DNA of 64,000 nucleotides from Chryseobacterium panacisoli (lineage in GTDB: Bacteria > Bacteroidota > Bacteroidia > Flavobacteriales > Weeksellaceae): the NCBI RefSeq assembly GCF_008274625.1, contig NZ_VTRU01000003.1:434001-498000 (forward strand), read 5' to 3'. A model generated the notes under the pieces. It ran no database searches. It was not told where the DNA came from and saw only the letters and a program-made list of their open reading frames with translations. Each line of letters opens with the position of its first letter. Position 1 is the stretch's first letter. A program made the position numbers and the translations under genes. Below are positions 34,873-47,200 of this stretch, piece by piece.

Positions 34873-35639
34873 GTGATGATTGTTCCTAAATAAAATAAAA
34901 CTTCACAAACCTGCTGCACAGATCCCAGACAATCGCCTGTATAGCCTCCGATATGTTTTTTAAAATACCAGCCCATATACACTTTCCCAAGATACGCCAG
35001 TGCGAAAGCTAAAATCAAACGCCAGTCCGGAATCAAGGTAAAAGCAATTAAAACGCTTATAAACCCTACTACTAAAGCCATTTTATCCAATGGTTTATTC
35101 GCTAAAGGTTTCGATTTGCTGACATCAATATCAGTGACATATTGGTGGGTATAAATCATCGTTCCTGAAATAAAACGGCTTGCTGTATGGGCTACAATAA
35201 CAATACCTAAAACCTTCATTGGTGCAGCCACTCCCAAGGCTTGAATACTGTAAAATTTTAAAGCAAAAAGAAGGATAATCCCTATCGTTCCATATGCTCC
35301 TACTCTGCTGTCTTTCATAATGGTCAGGATTTTCTCTTTTCCATATCCGCCTCCGAAACTGTCGCACATATCTGTAAAACCATCTTCATGAAACGCTCCG
35401 GTAAGTAAAACACTGGAAATCATCATTAAAACAATCCCGATTTCAAGATTAAAGAGCATCGTAGAAAGATAAAGAATTACCGCATTGATCAGTCCTATTA
35501 CCAAGCCAACCCAGGCAAAATACTTTTGGGATTTGTTCATAATCTCACTGGAATATGGAATGGTAAACGGAACCGGGATTCTTGTGAAAAACATCAGCGC
35601 TGTTGCAAAGTAGATCAGTTCATTCTTGAAGACTTTCAT
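34857..35639 (-). CDS. cobS: Adenosylcobinamide-GDP ribazoletransferase
   Basis: Inner-membrane enzyme that joins adenosylcobinamide-GDP with alpha-ribazole to make cobalamin. The 260-residue protein is mostly hydrophobic, with the family segments ATALMFFTRIPVPF at the N-terminus, GAFHEDGFTDMCDSFGGG (metal/phosphate-binding aspartates) and KPLANKPLD, and IGGYTGDCLGSVQQVCEV toward the C-terminus. The frame could start at 35666 (MQFFISKK), but MKVFKNEL at 35639 fits the family length better. Overlap with cobC shows cotranscription. Confidence 0.9.
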   Translation of the reverse strand: MKVFKNELIYFATALMFFTRIPVPFTIPYSSEIMNKSQKYFAWVGLVIGLINAVILYLSTMLFNLEIGIVLMMISSVLLTGAFHEDGFTDMCDSFGGGYGKEKILTIMKDSRVGAYGTIGIILLFALKFYSIQALGVAAPMKVLGIVIVAHTASRFISGTMIYTHQYVTDIDVSKSKPLANKPLDKMALVVGFISVLIAFTLIPDWRLILAFALAYLGKVYMGWYFKKHIGGYTGDCLGSVQQVCEVLFYLGTIITWKFI

Positions 35640-35783
35640 TGTTTTTTTAGATATAAAAAACTGCATTAATCAATTTCAGTAAAATTAGGAAAGCTTTCAG
35701 ATATGATCAAAAGATAAATGGGAAAAATGAAAAACATGAATGTTATCACTTTAATATTTTTCCTTTAAATACAGTGTTTTTTT

Positions 35784-35791
35784 TACTTTTG
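35784..35791 (+). promoter_or_regulatory. Promoter -7 element
   Basis: TACTTTTG, exact TAnnTTTG match, 29 bp before the DUF5648-type lipoprotein gene. Confidence 0.55.
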
Positions 35792-35819
35792 CGCCATTAA
35801 TAACCATGAAAAAAAACAA

Positions 35820-36836
35820 ATGAAAAAAGCGTATTTCGTTGGATTATGTCTTATATCCATAGTAAGCTGTTCAGCTCCCGATGATGAGCTGGAAAATGTA
35901 AATGAATCACAAGCCTTAAATGCATCCGGAAAAAATATGCTGGCAAAAGGAGGTTTCAGAGACAATCCTGATACACCAACTCCTCCACCTGCGGGAATCT
36001 GGTCCAAGTCTTTTTACTTAACCCATCCTATTTACGGTTTCTACAGTGATCTTACCAAAAAACACCTGTATAATACCTCTCCATTGCCATCCGAACTTCC
36101 AAAATCCTATCCTGGACTGAGCTATTATTTTCAGGAGAGATTATTAGGTTCTGCAGATGGGCCTGGTGCAGTTATCTCAAGTTGGTTTCACACAGGCAGC
36201 AATGATTTGGTATTAACAACCAATCCTAATGAATTTGCCGGACAAAGCTACTGGGAGAAAAGAGATCTTGGTACCAGCTATAACGGTGATGAGCCAGGAA
36301 GTTTTCCGATTTACAGGTATTTTAATTCTGACAAAAAGACTCACTTTTATACGAGAGATAAGAATGAACTGGGAGACGGAAAAGACGGATTTGTTTACGA
36401 AGGTATTTCCTTCTACCTGAAAGAATCAGAACCTAAAGCTTTCAGAATCCGTGACGGAGAATTTTTCCAGGATAACAGTACAGGAGCGGTGTACATTGTC
36501 TTTGAAAGTACTTTAAGACGTATTGAATCCTGGTCTGTTGTGAATGGATTATTTGATTTCAAACCCAATCCAAGAACAGGAAAACCTAAAGACTGGAAGA
36601 TTTTGAAAGTTAATAATATCAATGACTATACCGGAGAAAGAGGACCAGATATCACTTCAGCAAATCAATTGGTACAAAACACCAACGACGGTAAAATATA
36701 TTTGGTTGATGATGGTTTATACCGATATATTCCTACTGACCTGATATTTAAATTGTATAACTTCAATGAAGATGCTATTCAGCACAAACCTGTGCGTATG
36801 ATGTTTACAGGCAAGGATATTGCTAAAACTTACTAA
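35820..36836 (+). CDS. Lipoprotein with DUF5648-like repeats
   Basis: A 338-residue protein with lipobox SIVSC (Cys17), acidic linker, P/T-rich stretch, then two DUF5648-like modules: FYLTHPIYGFYSDLTKKHLYN...LSYYFQE and PIYRYFNSDKKTHFYTRDKNELGD...FVYEGISFYL, the second giving the classic HFYT...EG pattern. The C-terminal 130 residues (AFRIRDGEFFQDNSTGAVYIVFESTLRRI...DGKIYLVDDGLYRYI) suggest two KWG-like or lectin-type repeats. Probably cell-surface. It interrupts what would otherwise be a contiguous cobT-cobS-cobC set. Confidence 0.75.
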   Translation: MKKAYFVGLCLISIVSCSAPDDELENVNESQALNASGKNMLAKGGFRDNPDTPTPPPAGIWSKSFYLTHPIYGFYSDLTKKHLYNTSPLPSELPKSYPGLSYYFQERLLGSADGPGAVISSWFHTGSNDLVLTTNPNEFAGQSYWEKRDLGTSYNGDEPGSFPIYRYFNSDKKTHFYTRDKNELGDGKDGFVYEGISFYLKESEPKAFRIRDGEFFQDNSTGAVYIVFESTLRRIESWSVVNGLFDFKPNPRTGKPKDWKILKVNNINDYTGERGPDITSANQLVQNTNDGKIYLVDDGLYRYIPTDLIFKLYNFNEDAIQHKPVRMMFTGKDIAKTY

Positions 36837-36858
36837 TCGTTTACATTTCTATACCATA

Positions 36859-36885
36859 AAAGGGGCTTTACTGCCCCTTTATTAT
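36859..36885. terminator. Bidirectional terminator
   Basis: Stem AAAGGGGC / GCCCCTTT with a six-base loop between the DUF5648 lipoprotein gene and the converging cobT gene. Confidence 0.75.
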
Positions 36886-36894
36886 TTTCTATAG

Positions 36895-37917
<1,023 letters not shown>

Positions 37918-38003
37918 TTATGTTAAATTGAGAAAGTGCAATATTAGTGAAATGAGGAGGATTTTGTATGGTGCACAATGTAAAAAGTAAAATGTATTGA
38001 TGA

Positions 38004-38885
<882 letters not shown>

Positions 38886-38896
38886 AGAAAGATAAC

Positions 38897-39532
38897 ATGA
38901 AAATATTTAACTTCTTCAAAAAGAAGTATATTCAACCCCTTCAAAAAGAGATTGAAAAATTGATTCCCAAAGAGAAAGAAAAAATACATGAATTTATTGA
39001 AAGGTGTCAATTTTTAAAGGAAGAAATGGGAATTGAAGTCCCCCTGTCAGTGATTGAAACTTTCAAAAGGTATGATCTTCCAAAACACAATTATTTTTAT
39101 AGTATTTTTTGGAATGTTGATCATGATAGTTTTATCATTTTCTATACAGAAGCTTTTATTGAATTAGTTGTTACCCGATACAAAGAAATTCACGGAAATG
39201 ATGCAGATTTGGCTACATTGTTACAGCAGCTTGATGATGCAGTTTATGAATTCCGTGTAAAAGAAGATTGTTTTGACAGAACAAATCCTTCTTTTGACTT
39301 TGTCAACAACTGTTATGAAGAGTTCAAAAAGTCTGGAGAAGAACTGATTATCACCATGGATCTGGGAAATTATGACAATCTCGTTCTTAATAAAGAAGAA
39401 AAAGGCAATGTGGGGTATAATTTATCATCTTATAAAACAACTGCAGGAATAAAATATAAATTTCTTACACAATTCAGACCTTTGCCGGAAGTCATCAAAG
39501 AAACTTTAGACAGTCAGCAAAACCATTATTAA
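38897..39532 (+). CDS. Uncharacterised protein (paralogue A of the RlaP operon)
   Basis: A 211-residue acidic soluble protein with a basic start (FFKKKYIQPLQKEIEKLIPKEKEK). The core KHNYFYSIFWNVDHDSFIIFYTEAFIELVVTRY...FDFVNNCYEEFKKSGEE is shared with the 175-residue protein two genes downstream (FYYQALKKADDYKIFYTKEFIEFIIRKY...FSFLNTCLQEY), so the two are paralogues. The family is unknown to me, loosely SMI1-like in its look. Within the RlaP operon it may serve as an adaptor or an immunity/regulatory partner. Confidence 0.65.
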   Translation: MKIFNFFKKKYIQPLQKEIEKLIPKEKEKIHEFIERCQFLKEEMGIEVPLSVIETFKRYDLPKHNYFYSIFWNVDHDSFIIFYTEAFIELVVTRYKEIHGNDADLATLLQQLDDAVYEFRVKEDCFDRTNPSFDFVNNCYEEFKKSGEELIITMDLGNYDNLVLNKEEKGNVGYNLSSYKTTAGIKYKFLTQFRPLPEVIKETLDSQQNHY

Positions 39533-39551
39533 TCTTATTAAATAAAATCAA

Positions 39552-40283
39552 ATGAGAAATATAATCGCACTCTCCCCCATGTATACTGAAGACAGCAACA
39601 ATCTGAAAAAAGCATCGCTCAACTCATCTTATGAACTGAGCCGCTTCAATGCCAAATGGAATGTTCCCGAAGAATTTCGTCAGGATGTAATTGGAGTGTA
39701 TGGTGAGGATATTTATGCGGAAATTGTTGCTGAACAATGTAATTTAACATTAACAAAACCCGATGATGACTGGCTTTCAAAAATTTCAGAAGAGTTTACA
39801 AAACGGAAAATTGTTTACGGAAGGCTGAAAGATTTCGTACATGAAGAAAATATTTTCATCAAATGTTCGGATTTTAAAAGTTTTAAAGCAGGAGTTTTCG
39901 ATAAAGTTACAGATATCAAAGGCTTTGAAACACTGGATCCGGAAAGCATGGTTTTCACCTCTGAAGTTGTGGAATGGGAGCTTGAAGTGAGATGTTTTGT
40001 TTTCAATAATGAAATTAAAACGTATTCTTCTTATTGGAGAAACGATTCTTTTGATACCAATGAACTTTCAAAGAAAGAAAAGAAAGATCTATTTCAATTC
40101 TTTGAATCCTTTATTCAAAAGTATTCTTCTACTCTTCCCACTGGTATTGTGCTGGATTTTGGAATTATAAAAGGAAAAGGCTGGGCTTTAATTGAAGCCA
40201 ATCCCGGATGGTGTTCAGGATTATATGCCTGTGATGCAGAGAAAGCACTGGAGGTAATTGTGAACAGTTGTATTAAAAATTAA
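39552..40283 (+). CDS. ATP-grasp domain protein (R2K-like)
   Basis: A 243-residue protein of the ATP-grasp fold. Visible elements are FIKCSDFKSFKAGVF (ATP lysine region, about 96-110), the E-x-R strand VVEWELEVRCFVFNNEIKTYSSYWR (about 136-160), and LDFGIIKGKGWALIEANPGWCSGLYACD (about 200-227) with the metal-binding D and E-x-N. This is closest to the R2K clade, compact ATP-grasp proteins seen in phages and conflict loci. It should form an amide or phosphoester bond in an ATP-dependent step; the acceptor is unknown. It lies between the two paralogous proteins in the RlaP operon. Confidence 0.78.
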   Translation: MRNIIALSPMYTEDSNNLKKASLNSSYELSRFNAKWNVPEEFRQDVIGVYGEDIYAEIVAEQCNLTLTKPDDDWLSKISEEFTKRKIVYGRLKDFVHEENIFIKCSDFKSFKAGVFDKVTDIKGFETLDPESMVFTSEVVEWELEVRCFVFNNEIKTYSSYWRNDSFDTNELSKKEKKDLFQFFESFIQKYSSTLPTGIVLDFGIIKGKGWALIEANPGWCSGLYACDAEKALEVIVNSCIKN

Positions 40284-40288
40284 TATCC

Positions 40289-40816
40289 ATGGAAAAAGAA
40301 AACTCTTTTATTAAACATTGTAATATCATACAGTCAAAGTATGGAATTGTAATACCAGAAAATATACAGACTTATTTTGCCAAATTTTCAGAAGATTCCG
40401 ACAATTTTTATTATCAGGCACTTAAAAAAGCTGATGATTATAAAATATTTTATACTAAAGAATTTATTGAATTTATTATCAGGAAATATGCAGATGCTGC
40501 TATAGATTTTGAATTTCTCCAAAATAGTATTGATGAAGGGAATTATGAATATTCATTGCTTGAAAAAAAATTCGTCTCTGAAAATATTGATTTTTCTTTT
40601 TTGAATACATGTCTTCAGGAATATGATTCAATTCCTTTTTATATTGGAATTTATACATTTGAAACCTGTGGAGGTGAAGAATTCCTAATAATTAATGATG
40701 ATAAAACCGGGTATATTGCAGGGCGTTCTCATTATGATTTTGAAAAAATTGAAATTAATACGAGTTCCATTAAATATCAAAAAATAGATTTCATCAAAAA
40801 GCTACAATTTAAATAA
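40289..40816 (+). CDS. Uncharacterised protein (paralogue B of the RlaP operon)
   Basis: A 175-residue soluble protein, paralogue of the 211-residue protein two genes upstream: both carry FYT[EK][AE]FIE[LF] and F[DS]F[VL]N[NT]C...E[FY]. It lacks the basic N-terminus of paralogue A. No known family. Five bases separate it from each neighbour, so it is fully embedded in the operon. Confidence 0.62.
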   Translation: MEKENSFIKHCNIIQSKYGIVIPENIQTYFAKFSEDSDNFYYQALKKADDYKIFYTKEFIEFIIRKYADAAIDFEFLQNSIDEGNYEYSLLEKKFVSENIDFSFLNTCLQEYDSIPFYIGIYTFETCGGEEFLIINDDKTGYIAGRSHYDFEKIEINTSSIKYQKIDFIKKLQFK

Positions 40817-40821
40817 TTAAA

Positions 40822-41895
40822 ATGACCATTTCAGATCTAAAAAATAAAAACCTCCTCCTCTTCGAAGCCATCTCCGGAAGCCGGGCTTTTGGGCTGGCAA
40901 CGGAGAATTCTGATACGGATATCCGTGGAGTGTATTATCTGCCGAAGGAAGATTTCTTTGGGCTGAACTATATTCCGCAGATTTCCAATGAGACGAATGA
41001 CATTACATATTATGAAATCGGGAGATTTGTAGAACTGCTGCAGAAAAACAACCCCAATATTTTGGAAATACTGGCCAGCCCGGAGGATTGTATTCAATAT
41101 AGACATCCGTTGATGGATCTTCTGAAAACTGAAGATTTTCTATCAAAACTATGTAAAGATACCTTTGCCGGCTATGCTATTTCCCAGATTAAAAAGGCAA
41201 AAGGTCTCAACAAAAAGATTTTAAATCCTGTTGATAAAGAGAGAAAATCGATTCTGGATTTCTGTTGTATTCTTGAAGGACAGGGTTCTGTACTCTTGAA
41301 AAGATGGATGAACGAAGGTGGTTTATCACAGGAAAACTGCGGATTGATAAGCATTGATCATACAAAAGGAATGTATGCTTTATTTTATGATGAATCCGGA
41401 GCGTTGGGGTATAAAGGTGTTATCCAGAATGAAGAAGCTAATCAGGTTTCCTTATCATCTGTTCCCAAACATGAAAAACCAGTCGCTTATCTGTTCTGCA
41501 ACCTTGATGCGTACTCTGTGTACTGCAAAGACTACAGGGAATACTGGAAATGGGTAGCTGAGCGTAATGAAGACCGTTACAATGTAAATCAGACTCACGG
41601 ACAGAATTACGACAGCAAGAACATGATGCACACCATCCGGCTGCTACAGTCCTGTGAACAGATCTTTAAAACCGGTTCATTGACCATTCGCGTAGAAAAC
41701 CGTGACGAACTGTTAGATATCAAAGCAGGCAATCAGTCATATGAAAACGTAATGCAAAAGGCAGAAAACCTTATAGAATCAATAGAAAAACATTATTCTG
41801 CCTCCAGTCTTCCTGAGTATCCGGATTTAGAAAAAACAACAAAAATCTTGATTAAGATAAGAGAAAAACTGTACGGAGATAATGATGAATTATGA
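40822..41895 (+). CDS. RlaP-type nucleotidyltransferase
   Basis: A 357-residue nucleotidyltransferase (PF10127, RlaP) longer than the first one of the operon. The polymerase-beta motif is intact: ISGSRAFG (Gly19, Ser20), then SDTDIRG with Asp31 and Asp33. C-terminal helical part contains LDFCCILEGQGSVLLKRWM... and HGQNYDSKNMMHTIRLL. Two members of the same family in one operon imply distinct substrates or consecutive steps. It is followed by a CTC-rich repeat and the TfoX-like gene on the other strand. Confidence 0.82.
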   Translation: MTISDLKNKNLLLFEAISGSRAFGLATENSDTDIRGVYYLPKEDFFGLNYIPQISNETNDITYYEIGRFVELLQKNNPNILEILASPEDCIQYRHPLMDLLKTEDFLSKLCKDTFAGYAISQIKKAKGLNKKILNPVDKERKSILDFCCILEGQGSVLLKRWMNEGGLSQENCGLISIDHTKGMYALFYDESGALGYKGVIQNEEANQVSLSSVPKHEKPVAYLFCNLDAYSVYCKDYREYWKWVAERNEDRYNVNQTHGQNYDSKNMMHTIRLLQSCEQIFKTGSLTIRVENRDELLDIKAGNQSYENVMQKAENLIESIEKHYSASSLPEYPDLEKTTKILIKIREKLYGDNDEL

Positions 41896-41935
41896 ATGAT
41901 GAGTTATGAATGGTGGGACCGTTGAATTCAAGCGC

Positions 41936-41976
41936 TCCCACTCTCAAACTCTTCGACACTCTTACCCTCAAACCCA
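41936..41976. repeat. CTC-rich intergenic repeat
   Basis: CCCACTCTCAAACTCTTCGACACTCTTACCCTC-type low-complexity sequence behind the second RlaP gene, alike to 38018-38072 and the inverted 43213-43258 copy. Confidence 0.55.
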
Positions 41977-41981
41977 AAAAC

Positions 41982-42323
41982 TCACTTCTTCGAAGCCTTT
42001 GCCATCGGATTATAATCCAGACAGATTTTGATCCAATATTCAAAATCATCTGCTTTTTTAAAACCAATGGGTTCTACATAGCAGTATCCATTTAACTGTT
42101 TTCCCTTCATAATCATGGGCAGAAAACCTTTTTTCTCGGAAACCTCATCTTCAATTTCGGGATCATAGCGGCACATCAGGTTGTCATGACTGATATTGAT
42201 GCACATTTTCCCGTTCACCAGAAAAGACAGTCCGCTGAACATTTTCTTCTCTTCAATCTCAATATTATCTACTATTGAAAGCCGTTCACGTACGCGGTCG
42301 GCAAGTTCAGTACTGTAAGCCAT
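41982..42323 (-). CDS. TfoX N-terminal domain protein
   Basis: A 113-residue protein of the TfoX/Sxy N-terminal domain type: LADRVRERLSIVDNIEIEEKKMFSGLSFLVNGKMCINIS near the N-terminus, CRYDPEIEDE and MKGKQLNGYCYVEPIG later. In gamma-proteobacteria Sxy controls competence; stand-alone N-terminal domain proteins in flavobacteria have no known role. Cytoplasmic. It converges on the RlaP operon. Confidence 0.85.
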   Translation of the reverse strand: MAYSTELADRVRERLSIVDNIEIEEKKMFSGLSFLVNGKMCINISHDNLMCRYDPEIEDEVSEKKGFLPMIMKGKQLNGYCYVEPIGFKKADDFEYWIKICLDYNPMAKASKK

Positions 42324-42458
42324 GATTTCAATTTTTTGTTATTTAAAATTAATTAAAAACATTGATTATCACACTATTCTGTTCAGCTTTATGAGAGATT
42401 TCAATCTAAAAAAATAAAATTTTATTTAAATTAATTATTGTTTTACGATAATTAATTA

Positions 42459-42466
42459 TACATTTG
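42459..42466 (+). promoter_or_regulatory. Promoter for the DUF2975-HTH pair
   Basis: TACATTTG (exact TAnnTTTG) with TATTG 18 bp upstream (42436-42440), the Bacteroidota -33/-7 arrangement. Confidence 0.65.
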
Positions 42467-42489
42467 CAATAGTAATTACTATTCATACC

Positions 42490-43005
42490 ATGAATCAGAC
42501 CAAAATTATTTCAAGGATTTTATTTTATATCTGTTCTGTATTGTCAGCCGGATATTTACTTACTTTTGTATATTCTTTATCCTGTCTTATCACCGGATTT
42601 GCGGTTACGCCTTATAAAGAGGAAAAATTCCTTCACATCAATTATCCGTTTACAGAGCAGCCGTTTCTGAATATCGAAAACAATTATCCCTATATGATTT
42701 TTTCCTTCATGTCTGTACTTATCACTTATGGAATTTTTTTCTGGTTATCTGCCAGGGTTTTCAAAGTATTTTTCCAGCAGAAACTGTTTACGCAGGAAAA
42801 TATCGATCAGCTTAAGAAATTTTACCTGTATAATATTTTCATCCCGCTTCCACTGGTGATAATCGCGAGTTTCTTTGTGGAAGTAGAAAGTATGATATGG
42901 GGACTGGTGTTTATTCACTTTATGCTTGGAATTTTCTGTTTGTTTCTTGCGAATATCTTTAAGCAAGGACTACATTTGCAAAACGAACAAGACTTATTTA
43001 TTTAA
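42490..43005 (+). CDS. DUF2975 membrane protein
   Basis: A 171-residue inner-membrane protein with four hydrophobic segments (about 10-34, 58-82, 99-122, 131-155) and the family's C-terminal GLHLQNEQDLFI. DUF2975 proteins are nearly always encoded with a small Cro/CI-type regulator, and here it is followed 2 bp later by one. The pair is thought to be a membrane-linked signalling or stress system, but details are unknown. Confidence 0.82.
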   Translation: MNQTKIISRILFYICSVLSAGYLLTFVYSLSCLITGFAVTPYKEEKFLHINYPFTEQPFLNIENNYPYMIFSFMSVLITYGIFFWLSARVFKVFFQQKLFTQENIDQLKKFYLYNIFIPLPLVIIASFFVEVESMIWGLVFIHFMLGIFCLFLANIFKQGLHLQNEQDLFI

Positions 43006-43006
43006 A

Positions 43007-43210
43007 ATGCCAATTATAGTCAACTTAGATGTGATGCTTGCCAAACGAAAAATGCAGAGTAAAGAATTGGCAGAAAAACTGGGGATCACACCCGTCAACC
43101 TCTCTATCCTTAAAACCGGAAAAGCCAAAGGAGTCCGCTTCGATACGCTTGAAGCCATCTGTAAAATCCTGGAATGCCAGCCGGGAGATATTCTTGAATT
43201 TAAAGAGTAG
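43007..43210 (+). CDS. Small Cro/CI-type HTH regulator
   Basis: A 67-residue DNA-binding protein: VNLDVMLAKRKMQSKELAEKLGITPVNLSILKTGKAKGVRFDTLEAICKILECQPGDILEF, a single HTH_26/HTH_3-type domain. Start chosen at ATG 43007 (MPIIVNLD), since the in-frame extension to 42926 overlaps the DUF2975 gene. It should control its own DUF2975-HTH operon. Confidence 0.85.
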   Translation: MPIIVNLDVMLAKRKMQSKELAEKLGITPVNLSILKTGKAKGVRFDTLEAICKILECQPGDILEFKE

Positions 43211-43212
43211 TC

Positions 43213-43258
43213 GAGATTCGGGGTGCGAGTTGGAGAGTTTGAGGGTAGGTGTGTAAAA
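43213..43258. repeat. CTC-rich intergenic repeat, inverted copy
   Basis: GGAGAGTTTGAGGGTAGG on this strand is the complement of the CTC-rich elements at 38018-38072 and 41936-41976. It is followed by AT-rich low-complexity sequence to 43320. Confidence 0.5.
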
Positions 43259-43367
43259 ATTCCACTTTTAACTTTCAGCTAATAACTCAAAACCCTAAAC
43301 TTTAAACTTTAAACCTAAACTAGTTGCCGAAAGGCCGCCTGTCATTCTATTCCCCAAACACAACGTT

Positions 43368-44240
43368 ATGAACACATTATCTATCAACAACCTTAGTCTT
43401 ACCTACAAAAATGGTTTTCAAGCTATTAAGAACATTTCACTTGATATCAAAAACGGAATGTTCGGACTGCTTGGTCCCAACGGAGCCGGAAAATCTTCTT
43501 TGATGAAAACTATTGTAGGGCTTCAGAAACCAACATCGGGAACATTGCTTTTCAATGAAGTAGATATTATTAAAAATCCCGATTATATTAAACAGAATCT
43601 GGGATTTCTTCCGCAGGATTTCGGGGTATATCCGAAAGTTTCAGCCTATGACCTGTTGGAACATATTGCCCTATTGAAAGGTATCACCGATAAAAACCAA
43701 CGTAAAAATCAAATTCTGAGTCTGCTTGAAAAGGTCAACTTATCTGATTTCACTAAAAAAGAAGTGCACACCTTCTCAGGAGGGATGAAACAGCGTTTTG
43801 GCGTAGCGCAGGCATTATTGGGAGATCCGAAAATCATCATTGTGGATGAACCTACTGCAGGATTGGATCCTGAAGAGCGTAACCGTTTTAATACATTACT
43901 CAATGATATCAGCCAGGATGTGATTGTTATTTTGTCAACTCATCTTGTGGAGGATGTCAGAAATCTTTGCTCAGAAATGGCGGTAATGAACCACGGACAG
44001 ATTCTCAGAAAAGGAAATCCCGGAAAATTAATTGCAGAACTGGACAATAAAATCTGGTCAAAACCTATTGATAAAACCGAGCTGGAGACCTATGGTTCCA
44101 GCTATGAGATCATCAGCAGACAGCTTCTCGAAAGAGAGCTTCATATTACCGTATTTTCTGAAGAATCTCCCAAAGATTTCAGTTCCGTAACTCCTTTATT
44201 GGAACACGTTTATTTCCATACACTCACCCAAAAACCTTAA
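43368..44240 (+). CDS. ABC transporter ATP-binding protein
   Basis: A 290-residue ABC ATPase: Walker A GPNGAGKSS (37-45), Q-loop LPQDFG, signature SGGMKQRF and Walker B IIIVDEPTAGLD with the following Glu and the switch His in LSTHLVED. Resembles CcmA/NatA-type subunits of ABC-2 exporters. The partner permease gene starts 2 bp after the stop. Substrate unknown; ABC systems fused to M1 peptidases are suspected to act in peptide handling. Confidence 0.9.
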   Translation: MNTLSINNLSLTYKNGFQAIKNISLDIKNGMFGLLGPNGAGKSSLMKTIVGLQKPTSGTLLFNEVDIIKNPDYIKQNLGFLPQDFGVYPKVSAYDLLEHIALLKGITDKNQRKNQILSLLEKVNLSDFTKKEVHTFSGGMKQRFGVAQALLGDPKIIIVDEPTAGLDPEERNRFNTLLNDISQDVIVILSTHLVEDVRNLCSEMAVMNHGQILRKGNPGKLIAELDNKIWSKPIDKTELETYGSSYEIISRQLLERELHITVFSEESPKDFSSVTPLLEHVYFHTLTQKP

Positions 44241-44242
44241 TC

Positions 44243-47200
44243 ATGAACACTCTATTTTTATTTGAAGCCGGACGCACTACCAAGCACTGGCTCACCTATC
44301 TGGTGGCCTTACTCTTAGTAGCGCTCGGTATTTTTTGCGGAAGTCAGTTCAATCTTTCAGTAGGAGAAGGAATTTATTTAAACTCCCCTTATACCATCGG
44401 TTTTATGAGCGGGATGCTGAGTCTTGCCGTTATTTTTTTCGCCACCGTGTATGCCTTACAGCTGTTGTTTAAAGATCAGGATTCAAAATTTGAACATATT
44501 CTGTTTTCATTTCCGTTTTCAAAATCCACTTATCTGAAAGGGAAATTTACCGTTTATTTTCTTCAGACATTTGTAAGCTTTTCATTTCTGATGACGGGAT
44601 TTCTCATAGGACAGATCATGCGTACCGGAAGTGAAATGAAGGAAGGTTTTACTATCATCCATTACCTCTACCCACTGTTGATCTTTGGCCTTATCAACAG
44701 CTTATTTGTCTGCAGTTTCCTGTTTCTCATCTCATTGATTGCCAGGAAAAAACTGCTGGTTGTAGTGGGCGGGCTGCTTCTGTATGTATTGTATATGATT
44801 GTTTTACTGTTTTCCAACTCACCTTTTATGGCGGGAAGCTTGCCACAGTCTTTGGAAACACAGCAGTTTTCCGCTTTGATTGATCCTTTCGGACTGTCTG
44901 CTTATTTCATGCAGGCCCGCGATCTGACTTCACATCAGAAGAATATTCAGGTCGTTCCTTTTATGGGCTATCTGCTGTTCAACAGACTTTTATTTATCCT
45001 GATATCATTTGGATTTCTTTTTCTTTCACTCAGATTATTTTCATTCTCCAATGTATCCGGAAGGAAAGTAAAAACATCTGGAATGAATCAGTCATTATCT
45101 GAAACGAATAGATCCGAATATTCAACTGTTTCCGCTGATTTTGGCGGACTGGCTTCTTTTCGGGCTGTATTTTCATTTGTGAAAACGGATCTTACTTATC
45201 TATTCAAAAGTATTGCTGTTCCTGCTGTTTCTATCCTCCTGTTATTTTGTGTCGGCATGGAAATGTATGCAGAGATTGAAAAAGGAATCCGTCTTCCGCA
45301 GAAATATGCCGGTTCGGGACTTATGGCGACAACTATTTCAGAGAACTTTCATCTGCTTGGTCTTCTTATTTCAGCCTATTTCCTGAATGACATATTCTGG
45401 AGAAGCCAATCTTCCGGATTTTTCCTGATTGAAAACAGTACTTATTTCTCAAAAAACAGAGTAACCGGGCACTTTATCTCCATCAGTCTTCTGCTGTTTT
45501 TCTTTACAGGGATTTTAATTGCTCAGGGAATTATTTTCCAGGCCGCTTATCAGTATTTTCATATCGACTGGAAGGCATATCTCGGGGTTTTCCTTTTCAA
45601 TACTTTCCCTTTGATCTTATTTTCAGGATTGATCCTGCTGATCAATGACAGAATTTCTCATAAATTTATTGCGCTGGGTATTTCCATTCTTGCAGTTTTT
45701 GTATTGTCCGGTCCTGTTTCCGGGAAAATCATCTCTTATCCTCTTTTTATAATATTTTCAGATTTCAAAGGGGCTTACAGTGATTTTAACAGCTACGGAA
45801 TCTATGAAAAAGCTTTTGCACAAAGGCTTCTGTTCGGAGCGGGTATCATCTGTACCTTATGGATATTGAATCATTTAATAAGGATTAAAAAAATCGCTGT
45901 CATTCCTTATGTCTTCAGTATTCTTCTGCTGATTTCAGGAATATTTGCCGGAATATTTTTTATGAAAGGGTATGTTCCTAAAAACGAAGACCAGACCCTA
46001 TTAAGTTCCGTAAAATATGAAAAAAGCTTCAGGAAATATGAAAATCTTCCACAGCCTGACATTACTGATATTACCACGGAAATCAAACTCTATCCTTCAG
46101 AAAATGCCTATCAGATCATAGGAAAATACACCCTTGTAAATCAAACCAGTCAGCCCATCAATAAAATACTTATCAATTTTAATGAAGATCTAAAGCTTGA
46201 GTCTGCTGTATTGACATCAGGTCCTGAAACCATGAAAATTGATAAAAACATTACAGAAGTTTTATTAAAGCAAGCTTTGTTGCCTGGTAAAACAGCTTCA
46301 CTTGATTTTAAACTATCTTATCAATGGTTTGCCGTCAATGGTCATCAATCCTTTAATGCCATTATTGAAAACGGTTCTTTTATGCGGATCAGTAGATATT
46401 ATCCCACAGTTGGTTATCAAAAAGATTATGAAGTTCAGGATGAAAAGCAACGCAGCCAATTCAAACTGGGAAAACTTATGGAACTGAAGAAACCTGAAGC
46501 TCCTGAAGTGGTAAAAAAGGATTTTATCAATCTCACTATGATTGTTTCCACAGAAGGGAATCAAACTGCCATAGGCACAGGAGATCTGGTAAAGCAATGG
46601 ACTGCATCCGGGCGTCGCTATTTCCGGTATAAAGCAGATCAGATTCCTTTGCGTTTTGCTGTTTCTTCAGCTGACTATGAAATGAAAAGTAAGAGCTATA
46701 AAGGAGTCATCATCAATATTTTTTATCATAAAAAGCATTTTGAAAATGTAGATCACCTTCTGGAAAATGCAAAGCTTACTTTAGATTACTGCCAGCAGAA
46801 CTTCGGGAAATACCCTTTTAAAACCATCAATTTTGCTGAGATTTCTTCTTTTACCAGAGGTTTTGCCGCAACAGCCTATCCTTCTGCAGTCTTTATGCCT
46901 GAAGATATGGTGTTCCATGCCAATATACAGGCAGACAAAAAACAGGATGTCATCAATGAACTGGCCGGACATGAACTTTCACATCTGTGGTGGGGAAACA
47001 GCCAGATCAATCCTGACGACAGAGAGGGTTCTGTAATGCTTACCGAAACACTGGCGATGTATACGGAAATGATGCTTTACAAAAAAATGCACGGCAGAGA
47101 AAAAATGATGGAAAGAATCAAAGTCCATGAACAGATCTATGACAATGAAAAGGGACTGTCTGAAAATGTTCCTATCTATAAAGCTACGGGAGATGTTCCT